A DNA stretch of 64,000 bases from Aspidapion aeneum (Eukaryota > Arthropoda > Insecta > Coleoptera > Brentidae). The stretch covers positions 7,189,477 to 7,253,476 of the forward strand of contig OY755045.1 in the NCBI GenBank assembly GCA_963576565.1. The letters are read 5' to 3'. The position numbers and the translations under genes are program-made. How positions within the stretch are numbered: position 1 is the first letter of the stretch; the number at the start of each line of letters is the position of its first letter. Shown piece after piece: positions 43,167-55,579 of the stretch. The notes beneath the pieces are model-generated. The model saw only the letters and a program-made list of their open reading frames with translations. It did not search any database and was not told the origin of the DNA.

Positions 43167-44359
43167 GCCCAAAGCGCAACGATTATAAACACATAGGATT
43201 GCTTATTTCCATTTAACTAATGTTAGCGTCACTCAGCGAGACGAACAGTGTCTGCTTACGTCACCAGCGGACCAGTTGCTTTGTTTGTATTGAGAGTTTG
43301 TGTGATTTTAAGGTGTTTTTGACGTTTTTATTTCCGTTTTTTTGCGTGTTTTCATTAATTTGACGGTGTGGTTGACTATTTAGGAGGTAAATAAACCTTT
43401 AGGAATGTGAATTAAGTGAATTGATATAAAGAAAGCACATTAATTTATTGTTGAAATAAAAGAACACACAATCCCTCTTTCAGTGTAAAAATATAACCAA
43501 ACTTTTAATTTTTTTTTTGCATTTTTGGAAACTCCTTGCTCATTAAAGTAATCACATTGAAGAAAATTGGTAATTATGCCGCAAAAGTACTTCTTTTATT
43601 AATCTGATTTTTGGAAAATTTATTTTGTAGACAGTTTCTCCAAGTTTAGTTTCAGTTTTTTTCTTAAGTTTTTTTAGTCTCTTTATAGAAGTTTTCTGAA
43701 ACATGTTACAGAAGAAGGAGTGAAAACGGGCGCTGGGTGGGATAAAAACAACTCATAACACAAACAATGTAAATCACTTGAAAAAAAAACTTATGAAAAT
43801 CTATTGATTTAAAGCATAAGAAGTTGAAAAACACATCTTATTTAGCTGTTTTCCCAAAAAACTAACTGGTTTTTGACATAATAATATAATAAATATTGCA
43901 ATTTTAGATCTGAAATATCAAATAAATACCTTTTTGTTACTACATAATTTAAGTGTATTTTATTATGTCCGCAACAAAAACAATAAATTATACATCTAAT
44001 GATTTAAATTGATTAAACTTTTAGCAAAAATCCTACTTCTATTCTAAAACTTTCAAGTATTTAAAAAACAAACTCCAACATATCGTCTGGTAGGAAAATT
44101 CAGCTCTCAGAGCAAACTCTTGATTTATCAAATCATTTGTTTTGAATAAATGAAATTATTAATTATATTTACTAACACGAATAAAAAATTTGTTTGCAAA
44201 TAAGCAATAAAAAAGCGGGTAAAACTCACGATTGCAATGTGTATTAAATGAAGCGCGCTGAGCAGAGGTCCACTAGTGACGTATGCAAGGCGCCGCCCAC
44301 CGCTAAAAGATTCGAGCAAATAGGCAATCCTGTGTGTTTATAATCGTTGCCCAAAGCGC
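43167..44359. mobile_element. 1.17 kb TIR element with 11-bp target duplication, nested
   Basis: The body 43178-44348 begins AACGATTATAAACACATAGG then ATTGC and ends GCAATCCTGTGTGTTTATAA then TCGTT. The ends pair over 25 bp with two differences. GCCCAAAGCGC occurs on both sides (43167-43177, 44349-44359) and once in copy A near 29275. A further subterminal inverted pair, TTACGTCACCAGCGGACC near 43258 against GGTCCACTAGTGACGTAT near 44268, supports a real element. No transposase motif seen. Confidence 0.85.
43230..43386 (+). promoter_or_regulatory. possible element promoter and 5-prime leader with splice-donor-like end
   Basis: Just inside the nested element the plus strand has a GC-richer block with ACGTCA words, CCAGTTGC as a possible initiator, and a leader ending GACTATTTAGGAG followed by GTAAATAAA, a fair splice donor. 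Inference only. Confidence 0.2.
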
Positions 44360-44524
44360 ACTGAAATTATACAGTTTTGTATTTTCATAAATCAGGTTAT
44401 TGGGTAATTTTGTACCCAACTGCAACTAGTAGTTACAAGTAAATTTAGCAGTTGGTTGTTTTTCTTTATATATTTTTTTTTATTTTCAAGTTTTAGATTT
44501 AATACTTGTTCAGCCTTATAAAAA

Positions 44525-44912
44525 GCAGTATGCATTTACCATTCATTTAGCTTTACCCAAAAAGTACGTGTAGAATTTCTACGGACGCGAAGAGTGTTAC
44601 CTTCCATTCAGTGAAGGTGGGGGAGGAGAGACGAAAGAGGAAACTAGTAAAATGGTGTCGAAAAAAATCTTAAAGCATGTGCAGAAAGAATTTTCGAAAT
44701 CGCTCTACGGAGCTATCGCCTACATTCACCTGAGGATGGCCCAAAATGTCGAAACCGGTCCGATCGTGGATTGGCTTGGAACATTTTTTCCTAACTATCA
44801 GGACGTGTTCCAGACGGGGATAACTCGTACCCTCGTGATCGACGTTGGAGAAAGTGAAAACCAAACAGTTTTAGCCTTATTGATGATTATTATATTTACA
44901 CCTATTCTTTAG
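44525..44912 (+). repeat. interspersed repeat (relative of 30795-31290) with CCTGAGGATG...GAAACCGG motif
   Basis: It matches 30800-30960 up to GAATTTT(C/T)GAAATCGCTCTA, then continues with CACCTGAGGATGGCCCAAAA then TGTCGAAACCGGTCCGA. A diverged form of the latter part occurs near 55695-55735 (ATGCGACCGGTCCGACCGTA). An open frame of 86 codons from 44652 to 44912 spans it, but I see no protein family and consider it incidental. Confidence 0.5.
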
Positions 44913-45332
44913 TAAGAAAAACTCATTCAACAGCAAGATTTAAATTTAAAATAAATATAACTAAGTAAACCGCTGCATATTTTTATTTCGAAACGCACAT
45001 TTTTTGATCTTGATCTACAAACCGTTTATTCTTTTTATTACTGCTAAAACAATAAGCGACCTAAACCTAAGAGTTTATTTTTTTCTTTAATGAATGCAGG
45101 TAGCACGCGACCACTACGCATGGATTTCTTAAAAAGAAAATTGACTGCTAGCTCTATAGCCGAGAAATCGTTGCTGAAAAAAAATTGACCATCGTCAATC
45201 CCTTATTTATGGGGTGGTAACGTGAGAATTACCCCCCCCCCCTAGACAAAAATATATGGACGACTTTTTGTTAACAAATATCAGGCTAACCGCATAATTA
45301 CCCCTCGTCCCCCACCTAGAAAAAAAAATAAT

Positions 45333-45606
45333 TACAGTGAAACCTCTCCTTGCGGACACCTCTATTAAGCGGACACTCCCTTTAGGCGGACAAATTTGTT
45401 CGAATCAAGCTTTTCCTTATTTCTTTACATGTAAAATTCACTCCTATAACCGGACGCGAACAAATTTTTTTTTTAAACTCAAGCAGCGGAAATAGTTAAC
45501 AAATATATATAAAAATTTCGCAGTACCCTTTCATAAGCGGACACCTCCAATTAGCGGACAAAATCGACGAAACCCTTAGTGTCCGTCTATAGGAGGTTTC
45601 ACTGTA
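45333..45606. mobile_element. pogo/Tigger-type MITE, 270 bp
   Basis: The body 45335-45604 starts CAGTGAAACCTCTCCTTGCG and ends AGGAGGTTTCACTG. TA flanks both ends. The interior carries GCGGACACCTC and AGCGGACA words typical of pogo-type MITEs. No coding. Confidence 0.85.
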
Positions 45607-45974
45607 TGTCTTGCGCAAAAATTATTGAAAAAATAGGTTATTTAAAATATGATGATATGAAAAAAACGTTTTTCAATACATGGACTTGTAATCCATTTTC
45701 TTTTAAAGAAATCCGTTCTACTGTGTTTAGCATTTTTTTCTTTTCGTTTTTCAGAACGAGCCCAATGTCAGGTCAGTCCGATTTTAATGTGGGAATTGCT
45801 TGCGAAAAAACAATAAAACCTAATTAGATTGTCTACATAAATTATTCCTTTTTTTTCGCAAACAAAAACAGAATATATTAAAAACGGCCAAATTATTGAA
45901 AGAAAAATTAAGAAACAATTAAATATTAACACTCTGTAGATCAGAAATTAAGTATTTGCACCTATATTTATTAA

Positions 45975-47345
45975 AATGATAAATATTCTGAATCATATAA
46001 TGAATATCTGTCAGTTGCTCCGAGGAGAGACATAGAAGTATATGGAGAGGAAGTAATCATCGAAAAAGAAATGATAAAGAATAATATTAAAAAGCTTAAA
46101 TCCGGAAAAGCTAGCGGACCTGGGTGAATATAATAATATGCTGAAATGCTCAAATATGGATCAGAGAAACTACTAGAAAATCTTACATATATTATCAATC
46201 AATGCATAAACGGATATCCTGATGATTGGAAAATTGTGTTCATATCCTCAAAACATAAAAAAGAAAACAAGTTGGATTGCAACAATTACAGAGGAATTTC
46301 AGTAACCAGTACTCTAAGTAGATTATACGGTAGGATTCTTAGAGATCTAATAGAGAATGATTTTCATGAAGAAGAAGAAGAAGAGCAAAGTGGGTTTCGT
46401 GCAGGCAGATCTTGTAGTGATAATGTTTTTTGTCTTAAACAAGTAATTGAGAAAAGGAGCGTAACAAATATAGAAATATGTTACCTTTGTGGACCTACAA
46501 AAAGTATAAGATATCGTTCTAGTCGAAAAATTATGGACAGTGTTAGAGCAAACTAATATAAATCATACATACATAAAAGCGATAAAAGAACTAGACAAAT
46601 GGTCAAAATAAAGTAGTATATAATTGTAGCTAATGATAAAGGAGACATAGAACGGAAGAATATCAAAAGTGGGGATTAACAGTGAACGTGGACAAGACAC
46701 ATCATTTATCTATTAGGAACGAATCCAGTAAGTTAGAACTAGACAACGGGTACAAGCAATATCTCCATGCAATGAGTATGTATACTTGGGTGTCACATTT
46801 GATAAGACAGGAACAGACTCTAAAGAACTGGAAAAAAATAGTTAAAGCAAAAAAGGTTATTGGATGTCTGAACAGTATTTTATGGAGCAAAGAGTTAAAA
46901 AATAATGTAAAATATAACATATATGAAACAATGGTAAAAAACACACTGTTGAATGGAATAAAGACTTATCACGTAAAAGAAAAATACAAAACAAAAATGG
47001 AAAGAGTCGAAATGGACGCAATAAGAAGATAAATGAGAATATCTAGTACAGATCACATAAGAAATGAGATCATAAAAAAAGAATGGGAATCGAGGGAAGC
47101 ATAACGGATGACATCACTAAAAGACAACTGATATGGTACGGCCATGTACAACGGATCTGCGACGAAAGATTACCAAAGCAGGTCCTATAATGGCAACCAA
47201 TAGGCCGCAGAAAAAGAGGGCGTCCTAAAATATAATGGCAACAGTCAATCCAAAGTTCAATGAGTCAAAAAAACCTGACAGAAGATGATTGTCAGGATCG
47301 AAGGAAGTGGAGAACGTAAAGAAACGTTCTAGATGAACCGACACA
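45975..47345 (+). pseudogene. non-LTR endonuclease/RT retrotransposon, 5-prime truncated and frameshifted (copy 1)
   Basis: The plus strand reads MIKNNIKKLKSGKASGPG (before the fingers), then GYPDDWKIVFISSKHKKENK, NNYRGISVTSTLSRLYGRIL, EEQSGFRAGRSCSDNVFCLK. After a deletion that removes motif A to YADD it resumes with VDKTHHLSIRNE near 46690 and YETMVKNTLLNGIKTY, then a stop-ridden tail. The GFRAGRSCxDN motif is diagnostic of RT fingers/palm in this clade. The catalytic core is lost. It belongs to the same clade as 13354-13950. Confidence 0.8.
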
Positions 47346-47754
47346 TTAGTAGTAGTATAATTAATTTTGACAGATTTCCTTCTATTTTAAGTTTATAATC
47401 CAAAAATTCATCTTAAAATTAAATCTCTTCTGTTCTGGTCACCCACATCTACTTCCTTACAATTATTCATTTTGTAAATAATTCTTCATGTTGGTAAGAC
47501 GTATATATAGGTATGTTCCATGACTTAGTCATGACATGACATAGCAAAACATAATTTTAATTTAAAATTGAACATACCACATCTTCTTCTTCGTGTTAGG
47601 TATGAAGACCTTTGCTGGATATTAGGGCAGATATTTTATTCACATCCACATGTAAATACAAGTTTGTTTTAATTTATTGTATGTTTAGTTTTAGTATAAT
47701 AGGTATTCTGTAATGGTTTAATTTTTAAAAAATATCTATTTTTGAAACGGATAT

Positions 47755-48345
47755 TGTTTTAATAAAAATATTTGTGGATCTACAAAAAGCATATGATACC
47801 GCCCTGTAAAAAAATACTGGAAAGCCAAAAAGTTTTTTGGGTGTCTTAACAGTATTTTATGGAGCAGAGAGATAAAAAGAATGTAAAATTTAACATATAT
47901 GAAACAATGGTGAAAAGCACGCTGTTGTATAGAATAGAAACTTTTAGCGTAAGAGAAAAATACAAAGCGAAAATGGAAAGTTTTGAAATAGATGCAATAA
48001 AAATCAATCAATTATCAATGAGAATATCTAGAACAGATCATATAAGAAATGAGATCATAAATGAAAGAATGGGAATCAAGGGAAGCATAACGGATGACAT
48101 CACTAAAAGACAACTGATATGGTACGGCTATGTACAACGGATGAGCGACGAAAGATTACCAAAGCAGAACCAAGAATGGCAACCAATAGGGCGCAGAAAA
48201 AAAGAGCGTCATAAACTGGAATGGCAACAATCAATCCAAAGATCAATGAGTCAAAAAAACCTGACAGAAGATGATTATAAGGATTGAAGGAGGTGGAGAA
48301 TAGGCGTCGGACAACATAGAAAAACGTTCTAAACCCGACATAGTA
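47755..48345 (+). pseudogene. same retrotransposon family (copy 2)
   Basis: It opens with IFVDLQKAYDT near 47770 (RT motif A), then skips to the C-terminal region with a frame from 47859: NVKFNIYETMVKSTLLYRIE, then SITDDITKRQLIWYGYVQRM, SDERLPKQNQEWQPIGRRKK. It ends beside CGTTCTAAACCCGACATAG. Intermediate RT motifs B-D are deleted. Confidence 0.8.
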
Positions 48346-48349
48346 ATAT

Positions 48350-51300
48350 TTCCTTGGTCTAGTTTTTTTCATGAACTTTTAGGCTGTTCAATCTGATTCT
48401 TCATATTTAGTTTTAAAAAAATAATAAAGCCCGCAAAAAGTAGAAAAAATTAGAAGTAGAATTCAAATTCGACAGTCCCAAAAATTGATGGAAAACAAAA
48501 TTAGATCCAAAAGTGGACGTGAATTTTGTAAATATATTACACAGCAATATTATGTGTGCCCTGTGTACCATGGCACACTCTTCGCATCGTATGGACTCTA
48601 TTGCTGACCCACGTGACCTTTCTCACATTATCGTAGCATATATTCCATATATAGGCGACTATTTTGTTTTCTGTTTGATTTAAAAACATTTACATCTTCT
48701 TTACCAACAAAAATTAACACTTTAAGCCCCATGTGTATAAAATAAATGATACACAAAAATTTTTCCTCCTGGGCCCATGTGTATGTTTTTGATACATACA
48801 AAATTTATCATTAATTTAATACACATCTTTTTCCGTATGTATCACATATACGTAATATTTCAATACTCCCTGTTACCTATTTACACAATGGTTGGCGTTT
48901 GATGCAAACATTCAGAAATAAAGGTACGAATAATTCACAGATACCAAATTTACATAGATAGAGTTTTTGTCAACTGTACGCCGATGATTTTACGTAACGA
49001 ATACAAGAATAAAGTAATATTCATGCGTAAAAGTATAACCAATCAGGACATTTTATCTTAAGGACCGCAAAAAGGATAGACTTATACCCATTGATATTGC
49101 TATTTCAAATATGTTTGCATTCTGCATCGTAAGGTACCGTAGATATTGCAATAATACGTACTATATGGAAATAATATGCATATGTCTTTGAAAGCAACCA
49201 AACAGGTCTTTTTTGCTTAAAGACCCCCAAGGCCCTCATGTTTGCATCATGAATGGGCAGTTACCGTGGGTATTGGAATATTATGTATATGATGTATCAT
49301 CTATGAAAGCCTCTAAGGGCACATCGCACCGACTTTTTTTTCCGTTTTTTAGCCTAAAGAATACCTTATTTCGTAAAATTTCGTTGCATCGAACTTAAAG
49401 CCAGACTTATTCCTTCCTTAGTGTTGTTAAAATTAAGTCAGCTTTTTTCGTGACTTTACTGTTCCTTAAGAGCTGCTTAAAGATAAGATGCTGGTCACAT
49501 AATGTTACCCATCTGGCATAGCCATAGCAACTGAAATACCTACAAATGAGCAGTGTTTTGATTAAAGTGAATTTTGTCTTTTTTAAGTAAATAAAGTAAA
49601 AAAACATGTTTTTTTTAAATAAATAAAAATGATTTAAAAAAACTTTATTGCACAAGATAACAGCTAGATTTTGGTTCTTTTGGCACAATGTTTTTGTGAA
49701 AAAATATACCTGTATCGATTACAAAAAGATTTGTAAGGAAGAAAAATAATTTAAATAAAGTTGAATCTAATTTTTATTGATTTTTGGGTTAATTGTTGTT
49801 CACAGCCTGGTGGGTACAGCGGTAAGGGTAGGTTAGGACTGACCAGTGTAAGAAAACCCTTGCATTTAAATGAAACTGCAGTGCATGAAGTAACAAGACG
49901 ATTTTCCTTTCTGCTTTTACATTTTACCCTAAGTACATTATAATTTTTAATTCTCTGGTTATATCCAGGGGTGTATGGGCCGCTGCCTTATGGGCAGGTG
50001 CCTTATTGGCCTGTGCCTTAGGAGCAGTACATTTTTCGGCCGGGCGCGGATTTTGTCCTGGGCTAGATGGAGAACCTTGAATTTCTTTGGGGGAACCATA
50101 AACCAGCCCGGGAAAAAATACGCGACTGTACCAAGAAGGCGACAAGGACACCCAAATTCCAAAAAATCGGACCATGTCGATTAATCATCTTCCAAATATT
50201 CTTCCAAAAATTCAAGAACTTTCATTTTTGTAAATAAATTTTTAAAGGCGACTTGACACAGGAAATTGATGGGTTTTGACAAAACTATTTTTGGACGTAC
50301 TGGGTGTTGTTGTTTTTTCATAGTTTAAAAATTATGTTGGTTGAAACAGCGGCGTTGCCTGATTGGCTCACAAGGTGGCCGCGTCTTAACAAAGAAGAGG
50401 AGATTTTTGCTCGTACAACAAATTTAAAAAATAAGGCATGCTTGAAATTAAAGGAAGGGAATTTTAAAAGTCGGTGCGATGGGCCCTAAAATCCACAAAA
50501 AAAGTATCAAAAATATTTTAACTTTATTTTTAACAAAAATTAAAAAAAATATTTCCAAGCTATGGTGACGTTTTTTAAAAATTAGGCCCTGGGCTTACAG
50601 TGTTAAATTTGTCAATTTTAGAGGGATTTTTGTTGAGTAAAGTACTGAAGATATAAATGGTCGACCAAACAACAAACCTCTAATAAAAAAAAATTGTATT
50701 AATTTTTAAAGTCATTTAAAATCTTTAGTTTAAAAGTTATTGGCTAACATTTTAACACATTCAATGCCACAACTATTTTCTATCACCAGGTCAATTAACA
50801 TATTTTTTAGTCAAAATCTGTGGGAGATATAACGATTTTTGTTGGGTCATGTACCGGAGACATCAATAGCACATTAGACGGCAAACCCCAATTTTGAAGT
50901 ATACATAATTATATTGCTTAAGTAATGTTTGACTAGTTAATAAAAACTTTTCTTCCAATAGTTGGTCACATGGACCAAGTGTTCTGAGGAGTCCCGTGAG
51001 GTTAAGCTTTTAAGCTACCCAGGGAAAAATATGAGAGAAACAAAAACTCCTTTTTACCCGATTAGCCACGAAACTTGTTTGATTAGATTTAATCTTAACA
51101 ATTCTTTATTAGCAACAATATCTAGTTACTAATCTTCTTTGGCAACTGTATTGACATTAAAAATGTAGCAAATGACCCAACCTGACCCACATTTTCACGC
51201 CAATAGATCTTGAAATCGCGCAAAAAACTGTAAAAATGTCTAACAAAACAACAAAAACACCGTCGTTTGTTTTCGATTTCAGGCTCAGGGAACCATGGTT

Positions 51301-51435
51301 CCTGCATGCTTCGTTGGTTCATACTTATACTTGAGCTAATTGTAGTCTTGTCTTGGAAAATATACAATTACAAAAAAATCAATTTGTTTGTTATAGTATT
51401 AATCGTAACAAAATTTATACTACTGTTACTATGTC
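48350..51435. other. mostly unrecognised AT-rich sequence with weak direct repeats
   Basis: No protein domain identified. A diverged ~100-bp direct repeat occurs at 49110-49210 and 49240-49330 (ATGTTTGCAT ... GGTACCGT/AGTTACCGT). Three 15-bp repeats occur at 49975-50019. Confidence 0.45.
49975..50019. repeat. three perfect-length 15-bp tandem repeats
   Basis: ATGGGCCGCTGCCTT, ATGGGCAGGTGCCTT and ATTGGCCTGTGCCTT are consecutive. The surrounding block (49965-50150) is GC-rich for this window. The minus strand gives an Ala/Pro/Lys/His-rich reading, which may be incidental. Confidence 0.8.
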
Positions 51436-51439
51436 CCTT

Positions 51440-51878
51440 AAGAATGTTTTTCTACATTGCCCGACGCCTACTCTCCACCTCCTTCGATCCTGAAAATCAT
51501 CTTCTGTCAGGTTTTTTTGACTCATTGATCTTTGGATTGACTGTTGTCATTCCAGTTTAGGACAACCTCTTTTTCTGAGCTCTATTGGTTGCCATTCTAG
51601 GACCTGCTTTGGTAATCTTTCGTCGTTCATCCATTGTACACGGCCATACCATATCAGTTGTCTTTTAGTGATGTCATCCGTTATGCTTTCCTCGATTCTC
51701 ATTCTTTCTTTTATGATTTGTTCTAGACATTCCTATTGATCTTCTTATTGCATCCATTTCGACACTTTCCGTTTTTTTTTGTATTTTTCTGTTACACGAC
51801 AAGTCTCTATTCCATATAGCAGCGTGCTTTTCAACATTGGTTCATATATGTTAAATTTTACATTTTTTTTTATCTATC
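51440..51878 (-). pseudogene. same retrotransposon family (copy 3), C-terminal region
   Basis: The minus strand from about 51875 gives NVKFNIYEPMLKSTLLYGIE, then SITDDITKRQLIWYGRVQWM, NDERLPKQVLEWQPIELRKR, and SMSQKNLTEDDFQDRRRWRV, with frame breaks. It is collinear with 47875-48330. 5-prime truncated. Confidence 0.8.
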
Positions 51879-51965
51879 TGCTAAATAAAATACTGTTAAA
51901 ATATCTAACAACAATAGCTAGAAATGTTATACATAGTTGGATTCCATAAAAATAAAATTAAAAAA

Positions 51966-51967
51966 AA

Positions 51968-52019
<52 letters not shown>
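51966..52019. repeat. (AT)n microsatellite
   Basis: About 50 bp of alternating TA/AT. Confidence 0.95.
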
Positions 52020-52021
<2 letters not shown>

Positions 52022-52845
52022 CAATATTACAAGTTGAGTAAACAAAAAAATATGAAAAATTAAAACTTTATTACCCGATTAATACATTTTGCTCACGATT
52101 ATGAAAACTTATTCTCGATCATGACACCTTACTCTCGATTATGACACTTTCTCTCGATTATGACACTTACTCTCGACTACAACAATTTTATCCGATCAGA
52201 GATTTTCCAAAATTAACTAGGTTTATTTATATGAGTAATTAATTATAGGTACCTAGCTCTAAAGGTTATTTAATAGTTGATAATATCTCTGAAACTTATT
52301 CAATAGTTAATAATAGTTAGTTTTTTTAGATATATATTAAATATAGTTATAAGACTCACTTAAAGAAGTAAATAGATTGTTTCATAGGCAAACAAGCTTC
52401 TCAAAGCTTTAAATTGCCTGAAATATTTATTTACAGCTTCTAAGGGGGAATATATTACATTTGTAATTTTTGTACATTTAAAGATGCTGAAAATAAATAT
52501 TATTATTATTATTATAATAACCTAATTTAGTAGGAAAATAGTTGTGTTTATAATCTGCCTTGATATTTTTGATCATTATCTATTTTTGAAATTTTGTTTT
52601 GTGACATAAATTGGGTAATTCATTTTTGTTCCTTCTGTAACGTTGATGTCCCTTCTGTAACACTTAAAATACTTGATATTCTTGACAAATTCAGTTCAGT
52701 GCTATTTTAAACCAATCATTTTTAGTTGTCCTTTGGAAGCAACTTAAGTAGAATTATAAATTATTTTGCAGATAATGTGTATTGCAATCATTTGTAAGGA
52801 AAAAAATACTAGAAATACCCTATGATCTCTAGATATATATATATT

Positions 52846-53215
52846 ACTGGATAGGCCTTTACATATATGCAAAGTGAGGCAAAAAAATTGATATTTTTTG
52901 TAGAGAGAGCACGCTGCGCAGGAGGTGCTACCTTTCCTTTTTTACTTTTACTTTCCGATGATATGCTGTGGTTTTGAAAGTTCGCGGACATTTGATGATT
53001 TTTAATCTATAACTGGATTCTTACTGCGATTAGCTACTAATAAAGTTTTTTAAATAATTAAAGCTACTTCAAAAAGGCAACCAACTTTTCACTCATATAA
53101 AACTCGTTTTTACAAGCAACGCATCATGTTCTCATTTTTGTTTTTTGTTCAACAAAAACCATTTCAAAAATATACTGACAATATTGACAAAAACTTTAGT
53201 GACATATCACAAATG
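52846..53215 (+). repeat. interspersed repeat R3, copy 2
   Basis: Starts ACTGGATAGGCC after a short (AT)n tract; matches 16525-16875. Confidence 0.75.
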
Positions 53216-53273
53216 GCAATCTCTTTGAAGTATTAAGTTCACAGAATACAAGAAGTAGAGAGAGAAAGGTTGC

Positions 53274-53645
53274 AATTAAAAAATAATTATCTAACATTCT
53301 AATATTATCATAATAATAAAAGCGATGGCCGACTGATGGAAATTTTGACGATGTTAGCACGATAAGATATCCGTATCAATTAAATATCACTATTTGCAAG
53401 AATCAATCTAGCAGAAAAATGCAGATGTACCAAACCCACCCAACCCGACCTAAGATGCATTTCTCTGACATAGGTATGGCAATGGCCTAACATTGCGGTA
53501 CATCAAGCATATTTTTGATGACCTGCTATGTTGAATATTCTTTAAGTGTTTAGATCACAAATTTATATTAACTTATGCTTTGATTTGCGGCCATCGCTTT
53601 TATTATTATGATAATATTAGAATGTTAGATAATTATTTTTTAATT
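53274..53645. mobile_element. 372-bp MITE with identical 58-bp TIRs
   Basis: Bases 53274-53331 (beginning AATTAAAAAATAATTATCTA, ending AAAGCGATGGCCG) are exactly the reverse complement of 53588-53645 by direct comparison. The 256-bp interior has no ORF of note. No target duplication is clear. Identity of both arms in a window where most copies are diverged suggests recent insertion or arm homogenisation. Confidence 0.9.
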
Positions 53646-53649
53646 TTTA

Positions 53650-54835
53650 GTGCATTTTATAAAAGCTTGTGACTTAAAAAAAAAATTTTACCAATTTATT
53701 TTCTACTTTTTAGTCTCAGCTATCTACTCTATTAAATGAAAATATTTGTTCAATAACAGAACAGAAGCGTTTATTCTAGATTATAATGAAATCGCTGATC
53801 GTGAGTTGTTTGGAAACTCATTTTTCTATTGGGGGAAGGAGAGGGTGGGGTAGAGGTAGAAATATATTTTTTGTTTGGGCTGTATTGCCATCGGACCTTT
53901 ACGCATATACCAAATGTTATAAAAGTCATTTGAAGTGAAGTGTGTCAAAAACGCATTTTTTATGGAAGGGTGTGGGGGGTAGGGGTGGGAGGACATTTTT
54001 TTATTATTGTTGTATTATTATCGGACCACTATATGTATACCAAATTTTATCCAAGTCGGATAATGGGAAGTGTGTCAAAAACGCTTCACAAGATTTGATA
54101 GTTAGTTAGACAGAACATCTGAAGCTAAATAAAAGCTTGTAAAAACTCTTTAAATTTTTGCCTCGGCTTGTCCCATAGCCGTGGCCGTTCCAGTTACTTC
54201 GTATATAATTCATTGAAAATACCTAAGCAAAATCTCTAACAGTTAGTTTAAAAAATATATTTTGCTAGTTATCAAATTAAAATTACTGAGCTTTGTATTT
54301 TTTACTAAGTTTCTTATTAGCTGTCTTATTTCAGGCATATTTTAACACATTTGATACATTTTGGGTAAGTATAGTATGGCAAAAACTACCGCGGTGCCGA
54401 AGGGACAAAAAAAAACCTTTTGGTGACAAAAAAGAGGCCCGTAGTGAATTACCTAAAATTTTATAAATAAATATTTTACAACAAAAATTATAAAAATCTT
54501 GATATTTAGATCCCGTTGCAGAAAAAAATCTTTAAAAAAACTTATTATTCGTTGATGTTTATTGTTGTTTTTATTATTTGTTAATTCGTCACTCTTGTTG
54601 CACCCACACAACGACAGGCCAAAAATAAAATGAAAAATGGTATATAATCGTGAGTAACCTGACCCATTACATCAAATATGGTACCTTTACAGAACCATTG
54701 GGCACACAATAACATCGAGTTAACATAGCTTGTTTCGTTGTAATTGTCAAATTTCACAAAGCACCGAATAAACCACAATTAACAGGTTAGAATTAGAGTC
54801 ACTAAATCTGAAACTGTAGGTAACTTACCTTTTTC
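53650..54835. other. no recognisable gene; weak direct repeat
   Basis: Only weak similarity is visible, between 53820-53960 and 53960-54080 (GTGTGTCAAAAACGC and ATCGGACC words recur), suggesting an old direct duplication. Confidence 0.4.
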
Positions 54836-54839
54836 AGCT

Positions 54840-55575
54840 ATTTTTACCTTCCTAGCTCGCGCAGTAAGAGAAGTTATGTATTGTTTTCGATGATTTTTTA
54901 CCTTCCTAGTCCGCACAGCAATTTTTTTGAGATAACGCTGAATATGTGTTATTTGGGTGTATTTTGACCGATCCTAGCAATATCGTCGTGATATCTGTCT
55001 GTGTGTGTGTGTAGTTTTGAAGTGTAAACTTCTTTAGGCGCATTTAGCACTTTTTGTGGGTACTGAATTGAACTGAGCCGTCACGCTCGACTATGTAACG
55101 CTCATTCGGGTGAAGTCGGCTCGAGTCGACTAACTGTCAGAGGACTGAGAGGAACAGTCAGCAGCAATCAGAGCAAAATTTACCACAGTAATTTATACCC
55201 AATTATAATTATGTAAATGTTATTACTTTGTATATTACTTTGTCAATATTCAACGCAAAAAATCTTGTATTACGTACTAATAATTTCGCCTTGTTGAAGT
55301 TTATACTTCTGCCGTGTGGTCTTAAGCAAACACAATTTTTTTTTCTGTCTGTAACACGATAGCTCCTAAACCGCTGAACCGATTTTCATAAAATTTTCAG
55401 GAAAAATAGTGTTCGACACTCTAACGAGCTGATTAGATTTTGGTCAAAATTCATTAATTAATGACAGGTTTTTGGAATATAGTATACTGCATTTTGCTCA
55501 GTAATTTGTGTTCGTAGGAGCTTTAGTTTCTGAGATAGATGTTTTTAGGGCTGATATATCATGGCTTTAGTTAAA
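54840..55575 (+). repeat. interspersed repeat R1, copy 3, interrupted
   Basis: Two ACCTTCCTAG(C/T) starts (54847 and 54901) precede the R1 body from 54926. It is cut at about 55013 and resumes at about 55343 with CTGTCTGTAACACGATAGCT. A related end, GAGCTAGGAAAGTCTCAGATC, occurs at 56599. ACCTTCCTAGC at the start and GCTAGGAAGGT at the end of other copies could be R1 TIRs. Confidence 0.6.
55013..55342. mobile_element. unclassified insertion in R1 with palindromic ends
   Basis: The insertion lies between GTGTGTGTGTAG and CTGTCTGTAACACG. Near its left end is GAAGTGTAAACTTC and near its right GAAGTTTATACTTC, each itself palindromic. The interior has GCTCGAGTCGAC and TCACGCTCGACT words. No domain. 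Confidence 0.5.
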
Positions 55576-55579
55576 GTAG

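Larger units (their letters stand above)
43075..44462. mobile_element. TIR element (copy B of the 28919 family) with a nested insertion
   Basis: The ends ACACCCAACTGCTAAATTCA and, inverted, TAAATTTAGCAGTTGG match copy A. Internal GTATACCTATAATGTACGAC and GAAATTATACAGTTTTGTAT are shared. Copy B is about 900 bp longer, chiefly because of the nested element at 43178-44348. Confidence 0.8.

Noticed and set aside
44652..44912. 86-codon plus frame beginning MVSKKILKHVQKEF
   Set aside because: It spans a repeat junction, and the related copy near 30915-30970 has a stop soon after the same start, so the frame is probably chance.
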